This document shows positions 48,169 through 56,342 of a DNA stretch of 64,000 bases, piece after piece. The DNA lies in the NCBI RefSeq assembly GCF_004364285.1, contig NZ_SOBE01000002.1:806001-870000 (forward strand). Reading direction: 5' to 3'. Position 1 is the first letter of the stretch. The number at the start of each line of letters is the position of its first letter. The DNA comes from Frigoribacterium sp. PhB116. Its GTDB lineage: Bacteria; Actinomycetota; Actinomycetes; Actinomycetales; Microbacteriaceae. Made by a program: the position numbers and the translations under genes. The notes beneath the pieces are model-generated. The model was given only the letters and a program-made list of their open reading frames with translations, ran no database searches and was not told the DNA's origin.

Positions 48169-48959
48169 GCCTGCTCGAGGCGGTCGAGACCGACCGCGTC
48201 GTCGGGCGGGTCAACCCCGTCGCGAAGCTGCTCGCCGCGCTCGTCGTGTCGGTCGTGCTGCTGCTCTCGATCGACTGGGTGTCGGCGGGGGTGGCGCTCG
48301 GTCTCGAGCTGCTGCTGCTGCCCTGGGCGGGGCTCTCGGCGAGACAGCTGCTCCGGCGGACCGCGCCGCTCTGGATCGCCGCGCCGACGTCGGTCGTCGT
48401 CACGGTGCTCTACGGCCGCGACGACGGCGCCGTGCTGCTGCAGTTCTGGTGGATCAGCGTGACGGAGGGGTCCGTCTCGTTGGCCTTCGCCATCGGCCTG
48501 CGCATCCTCGCGGTCGGCATCCCCGGCATCGTCCTCCTGGCCACGACCGACCCCACCGACCTCGCCGACGGCCTCGCCCAGGTGCTGCGGCTGCCGGCGC
48601 GGTTCGTGCTCGGCGGCCTCGCGGGCCTCCGGCTGGCGGGGCTCTTCGCGGACGACTGGCGTCAGCTGGCCCTCGCCCGTCGGGCGCGCGGCGTCGCCGA
48701 CGCGCGCGGCCCGGTCGCCGCCGCACGTCGCCTCGCCGGGCAGGCGTTCGCGCTGCTCGTCCTGTCGGTGCGGCGCGGGAGCAAGCTCGCGACGGCGATG
48801 GAGGCGAAGGGCTTCGGCTCGGACACGGCGCGCACCTGGGCCCGGCCGTCGACCGTGGGGCTGCGGGACGCCGTGCTGGTCGCGATCGGCGTGCTCATCG
48901 CGGCGGCTGCCGTCACGGCCGCGGTGCTCGCGGGGACGTGGGAGCTCGTCCTTGCCTGA
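48165..48959 (+). CDS. ECF transporter transmembrane component EcfT (YkoC-like)
   Basis: 264 residues with five or six helices and the two Ala-Arg-Gly coupling motifs: ALARRARGVADARG and TAMEAKGFGSD. These couple ATP hydrolysis to the S component. The start reads NPVAKLLAALVVSVVLLLSIDW, typical of EcfT. The ATG overlaps the ATPase stop (ATGA), and the next gene's TTG overlaps its stop. Confidence 0.92.
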   Translation: MSLLEAVETDRVVGRVNPVAKLLAALVVSVVLLLSIDWVSAGVALGLELLLLPWAGLSARQLLRRTAPLWIAAPTSVVVTVLYGRDDGAVLLQFWWISVTEGSVSLAFAIGLRILAVGIPGIVLLATTDPTDLADGLAQVLRLPARFVLGGLAGLRLAGLFADDWRQLALARRARGVADARGPVAAARRLAGQAFALLVLSVRRGSKLATAMEAKGFGSDTARTWARPSTVGLRDAVLVAIGVLIAAAAVTAAVLAGTWELVLA

Positions 48960-49587
48960 GGAGGGGGCGGCCGACGTGGGCCAGCCCGACGCCGACGCGC
49001 GTCGTGTCGTCGTCGACCTGCTGAGGAGGGCGCAGGAGGCGCGGGTCGGCCAGGACCGCGTCGTGCTGCTGGTCGACGGCCGGTCGGGCTCGGGCAAGAC
49101 CACGTTGGCGCGTCACCTGGTCGATGCGTGGCCGGTCGACCGGCTCGGGCCGGTCCAGCTCGTCCACCTCGACGACGTGTACCCGGGGTGGCACGGGCTC
49201 GAGGCGGCGTCGCGGGTGGTCGAGTCGACGATCCTCGCGGCGGCGGACCCGGGGTGGACGACGTGGGACTGGGAGCACGGCGTGCCGGGGGAGCGGCGGA
49301 CGCTCGACCCGGCTGTGTCGGTGGTCGTCGAGGGCGCCGGGGCGCTGACCCGCGCCTCCTCCGCCCTGGCGACGCTGCGTGTCTGGCTCGACCTGGTTGA
49401 CGAGACGCGGCGGGCCCGTGCGCTGGGGCGCGACGGCGCGACCTACGAGCCGTGGTGGGACGTCTGGGCCGAACAGGAGGAACGTCACCTCGCGGCCGAG
49501 TCCCCGCGGGAGCTCGCCGACGTCGTCGTCCAGGTCGAGGTCGGGGCCGTGGTCGACCGGGACGGGACGGGACGGGTCACGGGATGA
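48952..49587 (+). CDS. P-loop NTPase/uridine-kinase-like protein
   Basis: 211 residues. Walker A is VVLLVDGRSGSGKTTLARHLVD. An acidic HLDDVYPGWHGLEAA matches the substrate-binding region of uridine kinase-like NTPases, and a final region has RARALGRDGATYEPWWDVWAEQEERH. Substrate unknown; because it ends the TPP-controlled operon it may phosphorylate a thiamin-related or nucleoside compound. TTG start with GGAG seven bases upstream; GTG at 48976 is the alternative. Its 3' end overlaps the convergent acyltransferase stop by eleven bases. Confidence 0.82.
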   Translation: MPEEGAADVGQPDADARRVVVDLLRRAQEARVGQDRVVLLVDGRSGSGKTTLARHLVDAWPVDRLGPVQLVHLDDVYPGWHGLEAASRVVESTILAAADPGWTTWDWEHGVPGERRTLDPAVSVVVEGAGALTRASSALATLRVWLDLVDETRRARALGRDGATYEPWWDVWAEQEERHLAAESPRELADVVVQVEVGAVVDRDGTGRVTG

Positions 49588-51751
49588 CGCCCTCCGCACG
49601 GAGCAGCTCGCCGAGCACCGGGGACGCGGCCTGCTGGAAGACCCTCGTGAGGTGCACCCTGTCCTGCTTGACGGGGGCGGTCCCGACGAAGGCCGGGCAG
49701 AGCTGCCCGAGGCACGTCACGGGCAGGGTGTCGACGACGTGTCCGCCGACGGCCTCGACCGTGGCCCGGTCGGACGTGGCCCTGGCGTGCCACGTCGACG
49801 ACGGCCGGCTGATGCAGTCGGCCGGCGTGCTCACCCGCGTGTAGCACGAGGCGATGTCGGCATCGTCCGGCGGCGGGGCGAGCACGGCGACGGACCCCGC
49901 CGACGCGGCCAGCTCCGTGACCACGGGCTCGAAGCCCGCTGCCCAGCGGGCCGGCGTCACCGGGCCGGCGCCCACCTCGTCGAAGTCCTGGTAGGAGTTC
50001 GTCACGAGCACCACGTCCGGTCGCATCTCGGCGATCACGGCGCGTGCGGCCTGCTTGTGCGCTCGACAGGTCTCGACGTTCCGAGCGACGTCGTTCTCGA
50101 TCGTCAGATCGACGAACGGGCAGGCGAACTTCGCCTGGACGACCAGCTGCCAGCCGCTGCCCGGCGCCTCGGCCAGGTCGGCGAGGGCGTCGACCCAGTG
50201 CATCGCCGTCGAGTCGCCGACGAGCACGACCGTCATCCCGTCGGCGGCCCCGAACGTGCAGTCCGACCGCGAGAGCCCCCGTGCCTCGGCGTCGCCGCAC
50301 GCCAGTCGGGGGCCGCTCTCGCGGGCCCCCTCGAGGACGGCCTCGACGGTCGGTTGCAGGGTCGGCCACGTGGTCGCCTGGAGCGCGGCACGGATCTGCT
50401 CCCGCCACGCGGCCGTGAGGGGCGCATCGGGCTCGTCCCCGGGGTCGGCAGCCTCGTGCCCCGTGCCGGCGGCACCTCCCTCCCGTCCCGACGCGGAGGC
50501 CTCCTCGACCTCGAGGAGGGGCGGCGGAGCGGTGACGGGCGCGGTCGACCCGAGGGCGAGGGCGACCGCCACGAGACAAGCCGTCACGAGGACGGCGACC
50601 CCGCCCCGGACGCCGACCCTGGCGTGACGTCGCCGCCAGGCGCGCCAGGCCTTGCCTGCCGGGTCGGCGGAGAAGAGGGGCGAGTCGATCAGGGGCCGCT
50701 CGACGAGGTGGTAGCTGATCACCGACAGCAGGAGGGTCGCCACGACCACGACGGGCCACAGCGTGGAGGGCTCGTCGCCGAGCAGGGCCGTGGCGAGCAC
50801 CAGCACCACGAAGTGCCAGAGGTACACGGAGTACGAGAGGTCGCCGAGCGCGAGGACGGGCCGCGTCGTCAGCGGGCCGAGCCGCGGGGGCCGCGCGGCG
50901 CCCGTCCCGGCGGCGAGCACGAGGAGGGTCGACACCACGGGCAGGAGGGCGCCGGGTGCGGGGAACCCGGCAGCGGGGTCCGTGCCGAGCGCGGCGACGG
51001 CGATGCCGGCGAGGCCCACGACGGCGAGGAGCGGTCGGCACCAGGCCGGCAGGCGAGCCGCCCCGGCGGCGCACGTCGCGAGGAGGCCGCCCGCCGCGAG
51101 TTCCCACGCGCGGGTCGCGGTCGAGAAGTAGGCGAGGGTCGGCGCCTGGGCCGTCTGGGCGAGCGCGAGCGCGAAGGAGGCGCTGCCCACGACCGCGAGG
51201 ACGGCACCGAGGGCGAGGCGCGGCGTGCCGCGCCGGCGGCGACCTGCCCCCGCGACGAGGACGACGACCACCAGCGGCCACACGAGGTAGAACTGCTCCT
51301 CGACGGCGAGCGACCAGTAGTGCTGGAAAGGCGAGACGGGCCCCTGCGAGGCGAAGTAGTCGGTGCCCTGGGCGGCGAAGTGCCAGTTGGCGACCGACAG
51401 CCCGGACCAGGCCGCGTCGACGAGCACGCCCGGCGTCCGGCCGGGACCGAGCAGCGCCCAGGAGGCGACCGTCCCGGCGACGAGGACGACCAGGCTCGCC
51501 GGGAGGATCCTCTTCGCGCGCCGGCGCCAGAACGCCCCCAGCGAGACGCGTCCCGTGCGGTCCGCCTCCTTCAGCAGGAGGCCGGTGATGAGGAACCCGG
51601 ACAGGACGAAGAAGACGTCGACGCCGACGAAGCCGCCCGTGGGCCGTCCGGTCACGTGCTCGGCGACGACCACGGCCACCGCCACCGCGCGGAGGGCCTG
51701 GACGTCGTCGCGGAGCCCGGGGCGTCCAGACGGCGGGCGGCCAGGGCGCAC
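49577..51751 (-). CDS. O-acyltransferase (OafA/YrhL-type) with SGNH domain
   Basis: 724 residues. Residues 1 to about 390 are the acyltransferase-3 membrane domain with ten or eleven helices, containing DDVQALRAVAVAVVVAEHV (catalytic His), FVGVDVFFVLSGFLITGLLL and HYWSLAVEEQFYLVWPL. A linker leads to a C-terminal SGNH hydrolase domain with VVLVGDSTAMHW and the DxxH pair DRVHLT near the end. It transfers acyl groups to cell-surface polysaccharide or lipid. GTG start. It is adjacent to, and divergent from, the Tat-exported beta-helix gene. Confidence 0.9.
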   Translation of the reverse strand: MRPGRPPSGRPGLRDDVQALRAVAVAVVVAEHVTGRPTGGFVGVDVFFVLSGFLITGLLLKEADRTGRVSLGAFWRRRAKRILPASLVVLVAGTVASWALLGPGRTPGVLVDAAWSGLSVANWHFAAQGTDYFASQGPVSPFQHYWSLAVEEQFYLVWPLVVVVLVAGAGRRRRGTPRLALGAVLAVVGSASFALALAQTAQAPTLAYFSTATRAWELAAGGLLATCAAGAARLPAWCRPLLAVVGLAGIAVAALGTDPAAGFPAPGALLPVVSTLLVLAAGTGAARPPRLGPLTTRPVLALGDLSYSVYLWHFVVLVLATALLGDEPSTLWPVVVVATLLLSVISYHLVERPLIDSPLFSADPAGKAWRAWRRRHARVGVRGGVAVLVTACLVAVALALGSTAPVTAPPPLLEVEEASASGREGGAAGTGHEAADPGDEPDAPLTAAWREQIRAALQATTWPTLQPTVEAVLEGARESGPRLACGDAEARGLSRSDCTFGAADGMTVVLVGDSTAMHWVDALADLAEAPGSGWQLVVQAKFACPFVDLTIENDVARNVETCRAHKQAARAVIAEMRPDVVLVTNSYQDFDEVGAGPVTPARWAAGFEPVVTELAASAGSVAVLAPPPDDADIASCYTRVSTPADCISRPSSTWHARATSDRATVEAVGGHVVDTLPVTCLGQLCPAFVGTAPVKQDRVHLTRVFQQAASPVLGELLRAEGVIP

Positions 51752-51859
51752 GACAGGCGGTCCGCCCCTGCGGTGCTGGTCGGGTCCGGCCGTGTTCCGG
51801 TGGGTGGCGTACAGGATGTCCTCCGATGATGGTGATGAGGCATATATTACCCAGTCGCG

Positions 51860-51865
51860 TATAAA
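51860..51865 (+). promoter_or_regulatory. Probable -10 of the beta-helix gene
   Basis: TATAAA lies eight bases before the ATG at 51874, within an unusually AT-rich patch (about 51835-51870) in an otherwise GC-rich window. The spacing implies a leaderless message. The same patch must hold the divergent promoter of the acyltransferase (TAATAT-like on the minus strand). Confidence 0.55.
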
Positions 51866-51873
51866 TTGTGGTC

Positions 51874-53535
51874 ATGTGCCCTCGACCCGACCGTCCGACC
51901 CTCCCGCCGTCGCTCCCCGGCGACCGTCCCGTCCCGGTGCGGACGCGACGCGGCTTCCTCGCCGCGGGCGCGCTCGCCGCCGGCGCGCTCGCCGTCTCGT
52001 CCCGGTCGACGTCGGCGCTCGCCGCGGAGGGCAGCAGCGCTGACGGGGGCGTCGCCGACCGGAGCGCCGCCGACGCGGACGGTGCCGGCGGGCCGGTCGT
52101 CTCCGTGGCCGATCCGTCCACGGGCGTCGACGTGCGCGACCACGGGGCGAGGGCCGACGGCCGCTCCGACGACACCGCGGCCTTCGCCGCGGCGATCGCC
52201 GCGGCGGCTGCCGTGCGCGGCCGCGTGCTCGTCCCTGCGGGCACCTACGTCGTCGACTCCGTGACCGTCCCGCTGCTCGTCAAGGTCGTGGGCGTGGGGG
52301 CCGACGTGAGCCGCTACGGGGCGAGCACCGACGGAGGCGTCAACCTGCGTCACCTCGCCACGTCCGGCCGGCCCATGATCGTCGTCGACGGCAACGGGGT
52401 GAGCCTCGAGAACCTCACCCTGCAGGCGAACGGGTCGTCCGCACCGCTGCTCGAGGTCGTCAACGGCTTCGAGTCCCGGTTCGATCGCGTCCATCTGTCC
52501 AACGTGGCCGGCACCGCGCTCCTCGTGCACCGGGTGAACAACAACCTGTGGACAGACCTCTTCGTCAACAACTGCGGCGGGGACGACGAGGCGGCCGTCG
52601 TCGTGAAGTCGCCGACGGCGCCCGGGACGAACACGAACACGTTCACGTGCGTGAACCTCCACATCGAGGGCAGCGCCAACGTCGCCCTCGATCTCGCGTG
52701 GGGTCCGACGTCCGACTTCTTCGTCGAGTTCGTGCGCCTCGTGGCACCGCACATCGAGACGCTGCAGCAGGCGGCCGGCACCGACGCGACGATCCGCATC
52801 GGGAACGTGCGGCAGGTCGAGTTCGTGGCCCCGACGATCTACGGCGGGCCAGGACCCCTCATCGAGCACGGGGAGCAGCGCCGGCGCGGGGTGCCGCTCG
52901 ACGGCGGCGTGCGTGTCGTCGGCGGGGCGCTGCTCGGGGCCGACCCGGAACGCGTCACGGCGAGCGAGACCCTGGTGCGCCTCACGAAGGGCGACGACTT
53001 CTGGCTGGTGGGCACGCGCCTGGGGCGGTTCACGGTCTCGGGCGTCAGCCTCGGGCCCGACTACGGTTCCCGGTTCGGGGTGGATCCGTCCACCCGCATC
53101 GACGCCGTCGGGTCCGCCGTGGCCGTCGCCGACCGCCGGACCGTGGCCGGACGACCCGAGTGGTCGGCGCCCGGCGACGTGGTGGTGGGCAGGCGGCTGA
53201 GGGGTTCCGACGCCGGGGCGGGCCTCACCACGTCGGTCCAGGGCAGGAACGGCCTCGGGGCGCCGGAGGCGACCGTCTCGGGATCTGACATGCGCGGCAC
53301 GCTCTCGTTCGGCTCGGGCGCGGTGCCCCGGGCGGGTGGCCAGGTCAGGGTGCGCTTCGCTGCTCCCTACGCCGCGCCTCCGGTGGTCGTCCTCACCCCG
53401 GCGACGTCGCGGGCCGCGACGTCGGGTGCCTTCGTGACGACGACGCCCGACGGTTTCGTCCTCGAGACGGCCACGGCCCTGCCCGCGGGCCTCCTCGGCG
53501 ACGCACTTCGCTTCTCGTTCCACGTCGTGGGCTGA
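51874..53535 (+). CDS. Tat-exported right-handed beta-helix (pectate-lyase-3-like) protein
   Basis: About 553 residues. The twin-arginine signal is RTRRGFLAAGALAAGALAV (Arg25-Arg26). The mature start VDVRDHGARADGRSDDTAAFAAAIAAAAAVRGRVLVPAGTYVV is the pectate-lyase-superfamily motif. Repeating short strands (VSLENLTLQ, FDRVHLSNV, TFTCVNLHIEG) form a parallel beta-helix. The C-terminal 120 residues look like a separate beta-sandwich. Possible roles are polysaccharide cleavage or epimerisation. No catalytic residues can be assigned by eye. A GTG six bases upstream is an alternative start. Confidence 0.82.
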   Translation: MCPRPDRPTLPPSLPGDRPVPVRTRRGFLAAGALAAGALAVSSRSTSALAAEGSSADGGVADRSAADADGAGGPVVSVADPSTGVDVRDHGARADGRSDDTAAFAAAIAAAAAVRGRVLVPAGTYVVDSVTVPLLVKVVGVGADVSRYGASTDGGVNLRHLATSGRPMIVVDGNGVSLENLTLQANGSSAPLLEVVNGFESRFDRVHLSNVAGTALLVHRVNNNLWTDLFVNNCGGDDEAAVVVKSPTAPGTNTNTFTCVNLHIEGSANVALDLAWGPTSDFFVEFVRLVAPHIETLQQAAGTDATIRIGNVRQVEFVAPTIYGGPGPLIEHGEQRRRGVPLDGGVRVVGGALLGADPERVTASETLVRLTKGDDFWLVGTRLGRFTVSGVSLGPDYGSRFGVDPSTRIDAVGSAVAVADRRTVAGRPEWSAPGDVVVGRRLRGSDAGAGLTTSVQGRNGLGAPEATVSGSDMRGTLSFGSGAVPRAGGQVRVRFAAPYAAPPVVVLTPATSRAATSGAFVTTTPDGFVLETATALPAGLLGDALRFSFHVVG

Positions 53536-53569
53536 GCCCGGCGGGGCTGGGCGGCCCCGTCGTCGAGTG

Positions 53570-53968
53570 CTAGGCCCAGCCGAGCTCGTGCAGCTGGTCG
53601 TCGTCGATGCCGTAGAAGTGCGCGATCTCGTGGACGAGCGTGACGTGGATCTCGTCGCGGAGCTCGTCCTCGGTGTCGACGACGGCGAGGTGCGGCTCGC
53701 GGTAGAGGATGATCCGGTCGGGCAGCTCGCCGAAGCCGTAGGTGCCTCGCTCGGTGAGGGCGACGCCGTCGTAGAGGCCGAGCAGGTCGAGGGAGCCGTC
53801 CTCGGGGCGGTCGTCGGTCACGAAGACGACGTTGTCGAGGCCGTCGACCATGTCGTCGGGCAGCTCGTCGAGCTCGGCCACCACCAGCTCGTCGAACCGC
53901 GCGAGGCTCAGCGTCGCCGGGTCGATGCCCGCCGCTGCCGCCGCGCCCTCCACTGTCTCGTCGTCCAC
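53570..53968 (-). CDS. Metallopeptidase family protein (minimal zincin-like)
   Basis: 132 residues. The zinc motif HEIAHFYGID is near the C-terminus, preceded by DRIILYREPHLAVVDTEDELRDEIHVTLVHE, the pattern of the short DUF2265/possible zinc metallopeptidase family. There is no signal peptide. The GTG at 53968 gives VDDETVEGAAAAAGIDP; upstream the frame stays open but is low-complexity and includes inverted repeats, so it is not included. It converges on the beta-helix gene with 34 bases between stops. Confidence 0.88.
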   Translation of the reverse strand: MDDETVEGAAAAAGIDPATLSLARFDELVVAELDELPDDMVDGLDNVVFVTDDRPEDGSLDLLGLYDGVALTERGTYGFGELPDRIILYREPHLAVVDTEDELRDEIHVTLVHEIAHFYGIDDDQLHELGWA

Positions 53969-54142
53969 CCGCCCAGCGTCCCACAGCCCCCTGGGCGCCG
54001 ATGGCGGCCGCCGGGTCCCCACGCAAGAGCGACGAACCGTCGCGGAACATCGCGTCGCCTTGTCGCTTCCGAGCAGCGTCGCCGCAGCAACGAGCGAAGC
54101 GACGTTGCCCTCCAGCGGTGCACCCGCCCGGCCACCTACGAC

Positions 54143-54169
54143 GTCTTCGACGCGGAACGCGTCGAAGAC
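54143..54169. repeat. 11-bp inverted repeat in the 260-base gap
   Basis: GTCTTCGACGC and GCGTCGAAGAC with a five-base loop. The same gap (53969-54189) also has GTCGCTTC/GAAGCGAC arms about 25 bases apart. I see no convincing gene here. It could be a structured RNA or an insulator between the metallopeptidase and the tRNA-His/orn unit. Confidence 0.6.
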
Positions 54170-54189
54170 AAGAAGGCACGGAACCCCAA

Positions 54190-54219
54190 AAAGGCCCTGC
54201 CGAGTAGGGCAGGGCCTTT
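54190..54219 (-). terminator. Intrinsic terminator after tRNA-His
   Basis: AAAGGCCCTGCC and GGCAGGGCCTTT form a perfect 12-bp stem with a six-base loop, followed on the minus strand by a TTTTT run. It is the clearest Rho-independent terminator in the window and ends the orn/tRNA-His transcript. Confidence 0.92.
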
Positions 54220-54227
54220 CCATTGGG

Positions 54228-54300
54228 GGTGAGTAACGGGGCTTGAACCCGCGGCCTCCTAGACCACAACCAGGCGCTCTACCAGCTGAGCTATACCCAC
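54228..54300 (-). tRNA. tRNA-His (anticodon GTG)
   Basis: On the minus strand GTGGGTA pairs with TACTCAC (one G-T wobble). The anticodon stem CCTGG/CTAGG encloses TTGTGGT, giving anticodon GTG. Base 54301 encodes the extra G-1 typical of tRNA-His, opposite C73. T arm GCGGGTTCAAGCCCCGT. CCA is not encoded. It lies directly downstream of orn, an order common in actinobacteria. Confidence 0.97.
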
Positions 54301-54340
54301 CATGCGCGACTGCCGGAGCGATCGCAACGAGAAGACTCTA

Positions 54341-54961
54341 CTACAGCCGGGGCGCCCATTCGTCCACGACGGCCTTCGAGATCGCCTGGACGTCGTCGGT
54401 GGTGGGGCCGGGATCGGCGACGAAGCCGGCGCGGCGGTAGTACTCGAGCTCGCGGATGGACTCGAGGATGTCGGCGAGGGCACGGTGGCCGCCGTGCTTC
54501 TGCGGCGCGTTGAAGTAGACGCGCGGGAACCAGCGGCGTGCCAGTTCCTTGATGGAGGACACGTCGACGCTGCGGTAGTGCAGGTGGCCGTCGACGCGGG
54601 GCATGTACTTGGCGAGGAACGCACGGTCGGTGCCGATGGTGTTGCCGGCCAGGGGCGCGTGCTGCTCGGTGGGGACGTACTTGAGGATGTACTCGAGCAC
54701 CTCGTACTCGGCCTCGGCGAGGCTGGCGCCGTTCGGGATCTCATCGATCAGCCCGGAGGTCGTGTGCATCTCGGTGACGAAGTCGCCCATGTTGTCGAGG
54801 GCGGACTGGTCGGGCTTGATGACGATCGTGAAGCCGGGGTGGACGGGCACGAGGTCGAAGTCGGTGACGACGACGGCCACCTCGACCAGCTCGTCGACGG
54901 CGATGTCGAGGCCCGTCATCTCGCAGTCGATCCACACCAGTCGGTCGTTCGTCGTAGCCAT
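54341..54961 (-). CDS. orn: Oligoribonuclease
   Basis: 206 residues of the DEDDh exonuclease family. It degrades 2-5 nt RNA remnants and pGpG. The first acidic pair is in RLVWIDCEMTGLDIAVDELVEV, the second in DRAFLAKYMPRVDGHLHYRSVDVSSIKELARRW, and the H-containing motif is PQKHGGHRALADILESI. Normal length; ATG start. It is followed by tRNA-His on the same strand. Confidence 0.96.
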   Translation of the reverse strand: MATTNDRLVWIDCEMTGLDIAVDELVEVAVVVTDFDLVPVHPGFTIVIKPDQSALDNMGDFVTEMHTTSGLIDEIPNGASLAEAEYEVLEYILKYVPTEQHAPLAGNTIGTDRAFLAKYMPRVDGHLHYRSVDVSSIKELARRWFPRVYFNAPQKHGGHRALADILESIRELEYYRRAGFVADPGPTTDDVQAISKAVVDEWAPRL

Positions 54962-54991
54962 GCGGCCACTCTAGTCCGGGCCTCCGGCACG

Positions 54992-55040
54992 GCCCGGCCC
55001 GCGCCTCCTCGTCCGGTGATCGAGGAGGCGCGGGCCGGGC
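54992..55040. terminator. GAGGAGGCGCGG-family hairpin, 20-bp stem
   Basis: The arms CCCGGCCCGCGCCTCCTCG and CGAGGAGGCGCGGGCCGGG (19 bp perfect, plus one outer pair) with a nine-base loop. It sits between the start of orn and the stop of the MFS gene, so it terminates the marR-MFS transcript. It is the strongest member of the recurring hairpin family. Confidence 0.85.
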
Positions 55041-55058
55041 AGGGCGGGCGGGCTGCGG

Positions 55059-56342
55059 CTACGAGACCTCGCCGGCCGAGATCGCCTCGGCCTCGACGCG
55101 GGTCGACTCGGGTCCGTCGTCGACGCGGCGCAGCGCGCGACGCCCCGCCAGGATGATCACGAGGCCGACGGCGACGCTCGCCGCGGCGAAGACGTAGGCG
55201 GCGCTCGGCGCGATGCTGTCGGCGAGCAGGGTGGCCACGGGCGGGGCGATCGCGCCGCCGATGAACCGGACGGCCGAGTACGCGCTCGAGGCCACCGAGC
55301 GGGGCAGGTCGGTCGCCTCCATCACGCTCTCGGTGAGCACCGTGTTGAGCACGCCCAGCACGAGGCCGCCGACGACGACGCAGGTGACGAGGGCCGCGGG
55401 CGTCCCGACGAACAGGGCCGCGGCGAGCAGGTCGAGAGTGAGCAGGGGGAGGGCGATGCGCAGCACCGTCGTCCGCTTCATCCGGGCGGTCAGCAGCGGG
55501 GCGACCCACACGGAGGTGATCGCGAGGCCGACGCCCCAGCCGAAGAAGGTGAGGCCGATGCCCATGGCGCCGAAGCCGAGCGGGTACGGGGTGTACGCCA
55601 GCAGGACGAAGAAGCCGATGTTGTAGAAGAACGCGGTCGCCGCGAGGGTGCCGAGGGCCGGCACGGCCAGGGCGCGGAACGGCGCCGAGAGCCTCGTGGG
55701 CGTCGGCTTCTCGATCGCGCCGCCCTTGAGGAACACCGCGATGGCGATGAACGCGATCGCCATGAGCACGGTGACGCCGAAGAACGGCCCACGCCAGCTC
55801 ACCGAGCCCAGCAGGCCGCCGATGAGGGGGCCGATCGCGATGCCGAGGCCGAGGGCGGCCTCGTACAGGATGATGGCGGAGGCGGTGCCCCCGGAGGCGG
55901 CGCCCACGATAGTCGCGAGCGCGGTCGAGATGAAGAGGGCGTTGCCGAGGCCCCAGCCGGCACGGAAGCCGATGACCTCCCACACGTCGCCGCTCGTGGC
56001 CGCGAGCACGGCGAAGACGACGATCAGGGCGAGGCCGATCATGAGGGTCTTCTTGGCGCCGAGGCGGCTCGAGACCCAGCTGGTGAAGAACATCGCGATG
56101 CCGGTGACGGCCAGGTAGCTGGTGAAGAGCAGCTCGGTCTGCGTCGGGGTCGCCTTCAGCGACTCGGCGATGGCGGGGAGGATCGGGTCGACGAGGCCGA
56201 TGCCCATGAAGGCGACGACGCAGGCGAACGCGATCGCCCAGACGGCGGTGGGCTGCTTGAGGATGCTCGGCTTCGCGGTGCCGGTGCCGGTGCCGGTGCC
56301 GGTACCGGTGCTCGCGGCCGGGCCGCGGCTCGCGGCGCTCAT
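55059..56342 (-). CDS. MFS transporter (marR operon)
   Basis: 427 residues, twelve helices. It starts after a Thr-Gly repeat tail, with WAIAFACVVAFMGIGLVDPILPAIAESL (TM1), VSSRLGAKKTLMIGLAL (motif A) and LGLGIAIGPLIGGLLG (motif C, a mark of drug/H+ antiporters). The ATG overlaps the marR stop (ATGA), making a classic repressor-exporter pair. The N-terminal (TG)n tract is encoded by a hexanucleotide repeat. Likely a multidrug or aromatic-acid exporter; substrate unknown. Confidence 0.9.
   Translation of the reverse strand: MSAASRGPAASTGTGTGTGTGTAKPSILKQPTAVWAIAFACVVAFMGIGLVDPILPAIAESLKATPTQTELLFTSYLAVTGIAMFFTSWVSSRLGAKKTLMIGLALIVVFAVLAATSGDVWEVIGFRAGWGLGNALFISTALATIVGAASGGTASAIILYEAALGLGIAIGPLIGGLLGSVSWRGPFFGVTVLMAIAFIAIAVFLKGGAIEKPTPTRLSAPFRALAVPALGTLAATAFFYNIGFFVLLAYTPYPLGFGAMGIGLTFFGWGVGLAITSVWVAPLLTARMKRTTVLRIALPLLTLDLLAAALFVGTPAALVTCVVVGGLVLGVLNTVLTESVMEATDLPRSVASSAYSAVRFIGGAIAPPVATLLADSIAPSAAYVFAAASVAVGLVIILAGRRALRRVDDGPESTRVEAEAISAGEVS
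56276..56311. repeat. In-frame hexanucleotide repeat in the MFS gene
   Basis: Six units of CGGTGC, the fifth changed to CGGTAC. In the MFS gene they encode alternating Thr-Gly near the N-terminus. Length change would add or remove two residues without a frameshift. Confidence 0.9.
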
